A DNA stretch of 51,145 bases, taken from Bacteroidales bacterium UBA1715 (lineage in GTDB: Bacteria > Bacteroidota > Bacteroidia > Bacteroidales > UBA1715). Of the stretch, positions 42,941-49,316 are shown one piece after another; position 1 is the first letter of the stretch; each line of letters starts with the position of its first letter. The stretch is taken from the NCBI GenBank assembly GCA_002317135.1, contig DCIX01000019.1:1-51145 (forward strand). The letters run 5' to 3'. The translations under genes and the position numbers were made by a program. A model generated the notes under the pieces. The model was not told the DNA's origin. It saw only the letters and a program-made list of their open reading frames with translations, and searched no databases.

Positions 42941-44281
42941 ATGTCGTTGAAAAAAATATTGATAATTCTACTTGGTCTGACAGTCATTCTTGGCGGATGT
43001 TTTCTCGGCTGTATGTATCATAACAGTTCTGCTAAACAATCGTATGGTTTGGCTAAGGACTTTGTTGCGAAGAGTGTATTCAATAGCGATTCTTCGTTGA
43101 AGTATATCAAGGCGTTAGATGCATCTTCTTGTTTGTTGTGTATGGATGGATTTCATCAAGAAGATTCTGTATTACAGTTAGTTACAGAATTAAAAATGCA
43201 GGATACTATCTGTCAGATATTTGCAGTTGTTCGCGAAAAATTACAGTCTTCACGTATCGATTTTTCTGTTTTGTTGAACACAAAGATTGCAATTGATTCG
43301 TTTCCGCAAGTAAAGAACGGCTCGTTTATGTATGATGAGTCTTGTGCACAGTTGTATGCAGAATTAAATGACTTATGCACCGTTGGTTTGTTTATGGATA
43401 ATGTATCGAATTATCTCCAAACAGACGAATGGAATTATTCCGTGTTAAATGGTCATCTAAAACAATTGCTTGACTTGGATATTGTTAGCTCTGGTGCATA
43501 TACAGAACCAAAGTACAAGAACTTTTTGAATCGATATAATCAGCTTGTTTCGGATAGAAAACTTCGTTCGCGTTTGAATAGAGGTGAGTTTTGGGATTTG
43601 GTTGAATTATTTAATGAAGAAGGTATAGATAATTTGTTATTTGCAGAAAAATATGCTCTTCTAAAAGATTTTGTTCAAGATGAGGCATTTTTCGCGGGAT
43701 TTTATAATCGTAATAAGAACATCATAAAAAATGCAGGCTTTAGCCAAGTACAATCGTTGTGGAACGATTACAAAGCTGAAAAAACACCTGTTGTTGCAGA
43801 AACAGAAGCAATTACCGAATTCGAAATAGAAATGCAGGCTCCTGCAGAAAAACCAGTGGTAGAAGAAAAACCAGTTGTTTCTGAACCAGTGAAGAAAACA
43901 GAACCGAAATCTTCTACTGTAAAAACAGCATCTTCGGATAGCAAGAAGACTACAACGAAAAAGTCATCGGAAAAACAAACAAAACCGACTGCTGCGGCAA
44001 ATCGTTCATATTCCGATATGATGTACGGTGATGCAGTTGCAATGGATGAAGGTAAAACATACTCTTCTGATGCAGATGTTTTGGATGTGATTTCAACACG
44101 ATCGGCATTGTATCAGTTGAACAAAAACAATGTAATTGGTTCAAGTTTGAAGGCCAAAGTTCAATCGTTGAAGAACCAGTTGGAAAAAGTTACAGAATCG
44201 GAATATTCACATTGCTATAGTTCAGCATCTTCATTGTCGGAGTTGAATGAAGCATTAACAAAGATTTCTCAAAATAGGTAA
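42941..44281 (+). CDS. Envelope-anchored protein with low-complexity Lys/Thr/Ser linker, unknown
   Basis: A 446-residue protein with a hydrophobic N-terminus (KKILIILLGLTVILGGCFLGC), either a signal anchor or a lipoprotein with Cys20 in LGGC. Residues about 30-275 are helical and rich in Leu/Asp. Residues about 280-350 are a Pro/Glu/Lys/Thr linker (PVVEEKPVVSEPVKKTEPKSS) of the periplasm-spanning type. The C-terminal 85 residues form a helical domain (LDVISTRSALYQLNKNNVIGSSLKAKVQSLKNQLEKVTESEYSHC). No known family is recognised. It is second gene of a pair with the lipoprotein before it. Confidence 0.7.
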   Translation: MSLKKILIILLGLTVILGGCFLGCMYHNSSAKQSYGLAKDFVAKSVFNSDSSLKYIKALDASSCLLCMDGFHQEDSVLQLVTELKMQDTICQIFAVVREKLQSSRIDFSVLLNTKIAIDSFPQVKNGSFMYDESCAQLYAELNDLCTVGLFMDNVSNYLQTDEWNYSVLNGHLKQLLDLDIVSSGAYTEPKYKNFLNRYNQLVSDRKLRSRLNRGEFWDLVELFNEEGIDNLLFAEKYALLKDFVQDEAFFAGFYNRNKNIIKNAGFSQVQSLWNDYKAEKTPVVAETEAITEFEIEMQAPAEKPVVEEKPVVSEPVKKTEPKSSTVKTASSDSKKTTTKKSSEKQTKPTAAANRSYSDMMYGDAVAMDEGKTYSSDADVLDVISTRSALYQLNKNNVIGSSLKAKVQSLKNQLEKVTESEYSHCYSSASSLSELNEALTKISQNR

Positions 44282-44298
44282 TCGGTTAATTATGATAC

Positions 44299-44331
44299 AA
44301 AAAAAGCGAGGCAAAGTGTCTCGCTTTTTTT
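44299..44331. terminator. Bidirectional terminator between convergent genes
   Basis: AGCGAGGC (44305-44312) and GTCTCGCT (44318-44325) pair (one G-T pair) with a five-base loop, flanked by A before and T after. It serves the 42941 gene and the minus-strand 44347 gene. Confidence 0.9.
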
Positions 44332-44346
44332 GCTTGAAAGAATCTG

Positions 44347-44895
44347 TTATTGGATCTTTTTTATTGATGTAATACCACTTACTTTTCCTAAAGTTAACGC
44401 CCCTAGATTCATCGAATTTCGAACGACCGATGATATTAGTAGGGGATAATCTTTAGTAATAGAGGAAAAAACAAATAGATCGTTTTTTTGTAATTTGCTA
44501 TTTATTGATTCTAACACTACACATTGCGAGTCTTTATATTGGAAAGTGACTTTGCGCATTGGTTCATAGCAAAATTCGTAAGTGTCGTTTTGGGAAAGAT
44601 TACTAGCTTTTATTTCCTCTATTGTTACAAATTCGCTACTTTCATTTTTCCCTGCCAAAATCTCTAAATATTCGTCCCAGTTTTTGTATCCAATGTATTT
44701 GGCAATAACATCTAATGTATAAGTTCTTGGCTCTGTTCCAGAAATAAAACCAAAGAATCGTTTGAGTGTGGAAGCACTAATTCGTTCATTGCATTTCTGT
44801 GAAATGTCAATTGCTAATGCTTCACAGTCGAGCGGATATCTAATTTCTTTCCCAAAAACTTCTTCTATTCTAAAACGAATATGCTTTGAAACCAT
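44347..44895 (-). CDS. Putative DNA-binding regulator (helix-turn-helix-like N-terminus)
   Basis: A 182-residue protein. Residues about 18-75 (LDCEALAIDISQKCNERISASTLKRFFGFISGTEPRTYTLDVIAKYIGYKNWDEYLE) have the S-x-S-T-L-x-R-x-x-G and T-L-D-x-I-A-x-Y-x-G-Y-x-x-W pattern found in Bacteroidota regulator-like proteins with an XRE-type helix-turn-helix. The C-terminal part (about 90-182) is beta-rich (TYEFCYEPMRKVTFQYKDSQCVVLE) and may bind a ligand. It is divergent from a Ser/Thr kinase gene, so regulation of that kinase or phosphorylation by it is possible. No experimental family name is known to me. Confidence 0.65.
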   Translation of the reverse strand: MVSKHIRFRIEEVFGKEIRYPLDCEALAIDISQKCNERISASTLKRFFGFISGTEPRTYTLDVIAKYIGYKNWDEYLEILAGKNESSEFVTIEEIKASNLSQNDTYEFCYEPMRKVTFQYKDSQCVVLESINSKLQKNDLFVFSSITKDYPLLISSVVRNSMNLGALTLGKVSGITSIKKIQ

Positions 44896-44935
44896 AGTTT
44901 TTTTTTTGTTTTATTTTGAATATCTGTTTCAATGC

Positions 44936-44943
44936 CAAAGATA
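44936..44943 (-). promoter_or_regulatory. -7 box of the 44895 gene
   Basis: TATCTTTG on the minus strand (CAAAGATA at 44936-44943) followed by GC matches the consensus. No clear -33 element is seen. It leaves a leader of about 35 bases before the ATG at 44895. Confidence 0.5.
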
Positions 44944-44965
44944 CAAATTAAAAAACACGGATTTT

Positions 44966-45008
44966 GAAATGAACAAAATGAACGAATTGAATGAAATGAA
45001 TGAAATGA
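44966..45008. repeat. Degenerate tandem repeat ATGAACGAA/ATGAATGAA
   Basis: Four to five copies of a 9-base unit ATGAA(C/T)(A/G)AA in tandem, between the divergent regulator and kinase promoters. Read on the plus strand it makes an 18-codon frame (44967-45023, MNKMNELNEMNEMIEQFV), which may be an accidental peptide. A shorter copy lies at 47883-47905. Confidence 0.6.
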
Positions 45009-45064
45009 TTGAACAATTTGTTTAGTAAAGACACAATCATAAATCGCAAGACCATGTTTTTTCG

Positions 45065-45072
45065 TATATTTG
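45065..45072 (+). promoter_or_regulatory. -7 box of the kinase gene
   Basis: TATATTTG at 45065-45072, 14 bases before the ATG at 45087. No -33 element is seen at the normal distance. If correct, the upstream in-frame ATGs at 45009 and 45054 are not used. Confidence 0.45.
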
Positions 45073-45086
45073 AAAAAAAGATTCTA

Positions 45087-46427
45087 ATGACAGACGATTC
45101 TTCGGAATTTATTCAAGATGTGCAACATACAAGTGAAGAACGAGTAGAGTTATATCGTTCCCGATATTTTGTTGTATCAAAAATTCGTTTGTTCAATAAA
45201 TGGAGAATTGAAAAGCGTTTGACTGCGGAATACGAATTTCAGCCACTTCAGAGGAGTTCTTTGGAGCGAGAGTTTGAAATTGGTTATCAACTTGATCATC
45301 CTAATATTGTACGTTATTTAGAGTTACGAAAAACAGAACAGGGCGTTCCTTTCATAATAATGGAGTATGTGGATGGAATGAATTTGCAGGAATATATGCA
45401 CTCAAACGAAATTTGTACGGAACAAGATTTTATTACAATCTTTACTTCGCTACTTTCTGCATTGACTTACTTGCAACAAAGACAAATTTATCATCTTGAC
45501 ATAAAGCCAGAAAACATTGTTGTTACCTATAAGGAACATATTCCCAAGCTGATAGATTTTGGCGTTTCCAATAACGATACCTACCAAACTTCGCTGGGTG
45601 CAACTAAGCAATACAGCACCGATGAACATATTGATTATAGCAAAGTTTCTTCGAAAACGGATATGTATTCGTTTGCAAAGACGATGAATGAATTTGCTAA
45701 CACCAAACAGATAACTTTAGGTCGAAAAGAAAAACATATTTTGCGTATCTGTTCCCAAGAAAATCCACAAAAGCGGCTGGATGCAAGCACCGCATTACAG
45801 ATGATGCAAAAAAAATCATCTAAGGGTATTTTGGGGGTTGGGATAACTTTTGTTCTTACATTGATTATCTGTAGTTTGCTTTATTTAGGGAAAAACAATC
45901 AGATAGAAAAAAATGACATTGTGGAACAATATGACTCTGTAGGTATTGTTGACAATGCAGTTTCAGACGATGTTGTTGAACATGACAGTACGGAAGTTAC
46001 TCAGCAAAACAACACGACTAATAAAAAGGAATTTGTGCAACAAAGTAACCATAACGAAACAGTTGAAACTACAGAAATAGCAGAGAACAATGAACCAGAA
46101 CAATGGATTAAAGATAGTATAAGTCGTATGTATGAATCAGTTATGGGTATAGTGCATGATTCATTTACGAAAGATTCTTTATTTATTGAAACTATAGCAC
46201 AGCAAAAACTAACACAGTTTAAAGATACAATTGCAACGAGAAGTATTATAGATAAAAATGTCATAAAACTTCAGTTAATTAATCAATACAAGAAAACTGC
46301 GGACAGTGTGATTCAAGTCTATATGAAGGCCAATAAATTTGGCATGGTTGAAGCCTTGGGAAAAATTGAATATTCTGTTATGGACAAATTGGACATAACA
46401 ATGGATTCGTTGGCTAAAACAAAATAG
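45087..46427 (+). CDS. Membrane-spanning Ser/Thr protein kinase (HLD loop variant)
   Basis: A 446-residue kinase using the ATG at 45087 (starts at 45009 or 45054 are alternatives). The N-lobe Lys is probably Lys43 (WRIEKRLTAEY), with Glu64 in the alphaC region. The catalytic loop is H136-L-D138-I-K-P-E-N143, where the usual Arg of HRD is Leu, and the Mg loop is D157-F-G. No clear Gly-rich loop GxGxxG is present. One membrane segment (about 247-270, LGVGITFVLTLIICSLLYLG) is followed by about 175 residues outside, rich in Asp/Glu/Thr and then helical. The layout resembles PknB-type receptor kinases with an unknown sensor. It is divergent from a regulator-like gene. Confidence 0.85.
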   Translation: MTDDSSEFIQDVQHTSEERVELYRSRYFVVSKIRLFNKWRIEKRLTAEYEFQPLQRSSLEREFEIGYQLDHPNIVRYLELRKTEQGVPFIIMEYVDGMNLQEYMHSNEICTEQDFITIFTSLLSALTYLQQRQIYHLDIKPENIVVTYKEHIPKLIDFGVSNNDTYQTSLGATKQYSTDEHIDYSKVSSKTDMYSFAKTMNEFANTKQITLGRKEKHILRICSQENPQKRLDASTALQMMQKKSSKGILGVGITFVLTLIICSLLYLGKNNQIEKNDIVEQYDSVGIVDNAVSDDVVEHDSTEVTQQNNTTNKKEFVQQSNHNETVETTEIAENNEPEQWIKDSISRMYESVMGIVHDSFTKDSLFIETIAQQKLTQFKDTIATRSIIDKNVIKLQLINQYKKTADSVIQVYMKANKFGMVEALGKIEYSVMDKLDITMDSLAKTK

Positions 46428-46482
46428 AACGTTTTGTTTGTTGATTATAAGTATTCCTAAAAATAGTATAATTTACATTTAG

Positions 46483-46546
46483 ATACTCCAAATATTTTAG
46501 AATATTATGAAATACAACTCCAAATATTTTAAAATATTTGGAGTAT
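46483..46546. promoter_or_regulatory. Perfect 28-base palindrome plus upstream half-copy (operator candidate)
   Basis: ACTCCAAATATTTT at 46517-46530 is followed directly by its exact reverse complement AAAATATTTGGAGT (46531-46544), giving a 28-base palindrome. The same half-site (ATACTCCAAATATTTT) occurs at 46483-46498. The right arm holds the TTTG -33 element of the ATPase promoter, so protein binding here would block the polymerase. A hairpin in RNA is also possible but no T-run follows. Confidence 0.75.
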
Positions 46547-46569
46547 AATACCTAAAAAACATATCTTTG
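46537..46569 (+). promoter_or_regulatory. Promoter of the ATPase gene
   Basis: TTTG at 46537-46540 and TATCTTTG at 46562-46569 with a 21-base spacer. The ATG at 46597 follows after 27 bases. The -33 element lies inside the palindrome. Confidence 0.65.
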
Positions 46570-46596
46570 TTAAAGAAATTTAAACGACATAAGTAA

Positions 46597-47739
46597 ATGA
46601 TACAAAGGATTTTTAATATAACTAAGGATGTAGAAGAAGGTAGTATTTTTCTTTTTGGAGCACGACAAACAGGGAAAAGTATTTTTCTTGAGCAACAATT
46701 TTCGAATTGTATATTGTTTGATTTACTGGACAGTGATTTAAAATTGCGTTTGCAAGCTCGTCCTGCGTTGCTATTCGAAATGTTACAAGATAAACCAGAA
46801 AACACACTGGTTGTAATAGATGAAATACCAGAAGTTCCCGAATTGCTCAACGAAGTTCATAGACTTATTCAGCGAAAAAAACTCCGTTTTGTTTTATCTG
46901 GTAGTAGTGCCCGTAAGTTAAAAAGAAAAGGATACAATACACTTGGCGGTCGTGCCACACCTTGCTATTTTTTCCCGTTTGTGAGTGCAGAATTACCAGA
47001 TTTAAATTTAGACAAGGCTTTGCTATACGGACTGCTTCCTCCTCATTATTTAGCAAAAAATCCAACGAAGTTATTGGCGGGATATATAGATGTTTATTTA
47101 AAGGAAGAAATCAAAGAGGAAGCTTTGGTACGAAATCTTGATGATTTTCAACAATTTCTTTCGGCTGCAGCTCTCACAAGTGGAGAAATTGTAAACTATA
47201 GCAACATTGCAAGCGATTGTGGAGTTAGTGTAAAAACTGCAAAATCATATTTCGGTATTTTGTGCGACACGCTTATTGGCTATATGTTACCTGCTTACAC
47301 AAAAGTGATGAAACGTAAGGTTACTCAGGCACCAAAATTCTATTTCTTCGATGTTGGAGTTTACAATTATCTTATGAAACGTTCTGCTCTTGCACAAGGA
47401 ACACCTGAATATGGACATGCCTTTGAACATTTTGTTTTACAAGAATTGCAGGCGTATGTTGCTTACACACATTCTCGTGAAAAACTGAGTTATTGGCACA
47501 CGTACAATGGTAAAGAAGTTGATGTGGTTATTGGAGATGCAAAAATTGGAATTGAAATAAAATCAGCGAGAGAAATAATGCCGAAGCATTACGCTAATTT
47601 TAAAGAATATAAAGAAGAATTTCCTGATAGTAGGTGTATAGTTGTTAGTTTAGACAAATTTACTCGTCGTAGCGGTGACATAGAAATCTATTATGTGTTT
47701 GACTTTTTTAAGAAACTTTGGAATAAGGAGATATTTTAA
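46597..47739 (+). CDS. AAA ATPase with DUF4143 (nuclease-like) C-terminus
   Basis: A 380-residue P-loop protein. Walker A is G-A-R-Q-T-G-K-S (residues about 22-29), Walker B TLVVIDEIP (about 70-78), and the sensor-1 region VLSGSSARKLK. The C-terminal DUF4143 part (about 190-380) includes EVDVVIGDAKIGIEIKSA, a D-x(n)-E-x-K arrangement like the PD-(D/E)xK nucleases. This family is common in Bacteroidota, usually single-copy genes without known function; some are thought to be mobile or conflict-related. It stands alone with its own promoter and terminator. Confidence 0.9.
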   Translation: MIQRIFNITKDVEEGSIFLFGARQTGKSIFLEQQFSNCILFDLLDSDLKLRLQARPALLFEMLQDKPENTLVVIDEIPEVPELLNEVHRLIQRKKLRFVLSGSSARKLKRKGYNTLGGRATPCYFFPFVSAELPDLNLDKALLYGLLPPHYLAKNPTKLLAGYIDVYLKEEIKEEALVRNLDDFQQFLSAAALTSGEIVNYSNIASDCGVSVKTAKSYFGILCDTLIGYMLPAYTKVMKRKVTQAPKFYFFDVGVYNYLMKRSALAQGTPEYGHAFEHFVLQELQAYVAYTHSREKLSYWHTYNGKEVDVVIGDAKIGIEIKSAREIMPKHYANFKEYKEEFPDSRCIVVSLDKFTRRSGDIEIYYVFDFFKKLWNKEIF

Positions 47740-47801
47740 TTGGAGACAGAATACTGCATTTTATAAAGATGGAATAATCAGAGTCTTTCTTGCTCCCTAT
47801 A

Positions 47802-47838
47802 AAAGTCTTGTTAATTAAAATATTAGCAAGACTTTTTT
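47802..47838 (+). terminator. Terminator of the ATPase gene
   Basis: AAAGTCTTGTTAAT (47802-47815) pairs with ATTAGCAAGACTTT (47822-47835), one T-G pair and a TAAAAT loop, followed by a T-run. It lies 62 bases after the stop codon. Confidence 0.9.
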
Positions 47839-47882
47839 TTGAATACAGAACATTCTTCTAACTATAAAACCAAATCTTTCCA

Positions 47883-47905
47883 AATGAACGAAATGAACGT
47901 AATGA
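47883..47905. repeat. Short copy of the ATGAACGAA repeat
   Basis: AATGAACGAAATGAACGTAATGAA at 47883-47906 repeats the unit found at 44966-45008. It lies between the ATPase terminator and the -7 box of the next pair. Confidence 0.5.
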
Positions 47906-47940
47906 ATTAAATGGATTTAGGAATTGCAGTTTACGCTATT

Positions 47941-47948
47941 TACTTTTG
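47941..47948 (+). promoter_or_regulatory. -7 box of the small-protein/MBL pair
   Basis: TACTTTTG matches the -7 consensus; the spacing to the nearest TTG (47924-47926) is only 14 bases, so the -33 element is uncertain. The ATG is at 48011. Confidence 0.45.
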
Positions 47949-48010
47949 AAAAAAAAAAAGGAGAATGCCGAAAATCCTATAAAGAGTAGGAGTAATTATT
48001 CTTATAAATA

Positions 48011-48379
48011 ATGAATGACATTTATCTTTTGGTAGAATCTTTTGAAAAGAGAAGAGGAGGTTTTGATGTTTATTTTGATTTTGCAACAGAACAAGATTTT
48101 GCTTCGTTTAAACAATTAGTTCCATTGGATATGTCGCCATATTCGGAGACAATGGTTTTGTTCCATTGTAATGAAAATTGTTCTGCAAAAAGTGCAATTA
48201 AATTAAGACTGCTTCAAGGTGTTTATCGAAAAATAAAAAAAGAAATGTTAGAAAAGATAAGTCACGATTTTATTGTTCGAGATTCTTATTTAGTTGCTTG
48301 TGAAGTTACAGTTTCTCTAGAGGATTTTAATAATCTTTTGGATTCTTCAGATAAAGCTTTTCGAAGAAATAAATATTAA
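48011..48379 (+). CDS. 122-residue protein of unknown function, partner of an MBL hydrolase
   Basis: Product begins MNDIYLLVESFEKRRGGFDVYFDFATEQDFASFKQLVPLDMSP and contains SETMVLFHCNENCSAKSAIKLRLLQGVYRKIKKEMLEKI, with alternating strands and helices in a compact alpha+beta fold and no signal peptide. No known family is recognised. It is followed by the MBL gene after 11 bases, clearly in one transcript, and the two lie between a terminator and another gene block. Its role could be to bind the substrate or to act as a partner or regulator of the MBL protein. Confidence 0.8.
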   Translation: MNDIYLLVESFEKRRGGFDVYFDFATEQDFASFKQLVPLDMSPYSETMVLFHCNENCSAKSAIKLRLLQGVYRKIKKEMLEKISHDFIVRDSYLVACEVTVSLEDFNNLLDSSDKAFRRNKY

Positions 48380-48390
48380 TAGAAAGGAAT

Positions 48391-49185
48391 ATGGTCAAAG
48401 CAATACAGAATCTTTTAGATTTCAAACCCAAAGAAGTTCTTATAAAAGATGTCGGTCAAGCAAATTGGATTGAAATCCTCGATGAAAAAAATCAAGTACG
48501 TATAGTGTTTGATATGGGAGTTCCTATTTCTGCTGGTAAAAATGAGGTGTTAGCAAAAATTAATGAAATTAATTGGAAAGATAATACTGTTAAACCTGTT
48601 TTTGTATTGTCACATTGGCATTTAGATCATTTTCATGCATTGTATGCGATAAAAGAACATTTGACAGATTATTTTTCTGCAATCATTGTTCCCAATTGTC
48701 CCCAAAAGTCAATGATAAGAACAACTTTAGCTGAATTAGTTCAAAACAATATGTCTCTTTATGAATTTGTTGATTATTTGTGTCCTTCTAGCGAAGAAAG
48801 AATAGAGAAAATTTTAAATAAAACAAATGTGTCAATGTTTCGATTTAAATATGAAAAAAATGAAAATTATCGATGTTTAGGTTTGATCGTTCATTCAGAT
48901 AAAAAATACTGTATATTATCTGGTGATATGTCTAATGCTCAAATAAACGAAATGTTGGATTTGGAAGCGTTGGATGGAACAGAAACATTGTATTTGGTCG
49001 TGCCTCATCATGGAGGTAAAGCAGGCAAGGATTCTTTAATGAGGACTTTTAGCGAATGTGTAATATCTGTAGGAAAAAATAATCCTTATGGTCACCCGAA
49101 GAAAGTTATTCTAAATGCCCTAAAAAAAAGAAGTAAGGTGTTTTTAACAAGTATACAGGGAACCCAAAAAATACTATTAAATTAA
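48391..49185 (+). CDS. Stand-alone ComEC-like metallo-beta-lactamase-fold hydrolase
   Basis: A 264-residue MBL-fold protein with no signal peptide. It starts with an IKDVGQANWIEI strand like the DVGQGD start of ComEC's MBL domain. Metal motif H75-W-H77-L-D79-H80, then S-G-D179, the double His H206-H207 in VVPHHGGKAG, and H235 in VISVGKNNPYGHP are the usual metal and substrate sites. The PHHGG...SVG.NN.YGHP end is close to ComEC and other DNA/nucleotide-related MBL proteins. Cleavage of a nucleic acid or nucleotide is likely but not proven. It is second gene of a two-gene operon with the 122-residue protein. Confidence 0.85.
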   Translation: MVKAIQNLLDFKPKEVLIKDVGQANWIEILDEKNQVRIVFDMGVPISAGKNEVLAKINEINWKDNTVKPVFVLSHWHLDHFHALYAIKEHLTDYFSAIIVPNCPQKSMIRTTLAELVQNNMSLYEFVDYLCPSSEERIEKILNKTNVSMFRFKYEKNENYRCLGLIVHSDKKYCILSGDMSNAQINEMLDLEALDGTETLYLVVPHHGGKAGKDSLMRTFSECVISVGKNNPYGHPKKVILNALKKRSKVFLTSIQGTQKILLN

Positions 49186-49316
49186 TTTATTATGAAAAAA
49201 TATATGTTTTTGGTGTAATACTATGTATTGCGTAATTTCAAATTAGAAGTGCAATTTTCTCCATTGTAAAAATTAAGAATTATAAACATTATCTGAAAAT
49301 TAATAATAAAAAAGTT
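49186..49316. other. Intergenic region with an abortive signal-peptide-like mini frame
   Basis: 131 bases between MBL and vWA lipoprotein genes. ATG at 49192 starts an 8-codon frame MKKYMFLV ending in TAA, a typical beginning of a Bacteroidota signal peptide, so it may be a relic of a 5' end. The rest is AT-rich and holds no clear -7 box or hairpin. Confidence 0.4.

Noticed and set aside
46597..47739. Transposon or insertion sequence at the ATPase gene
   Set aside because: The palindrome and repeats are only upstream; no matching inverted repeat or target duplication after the gene, and no transposase motif.
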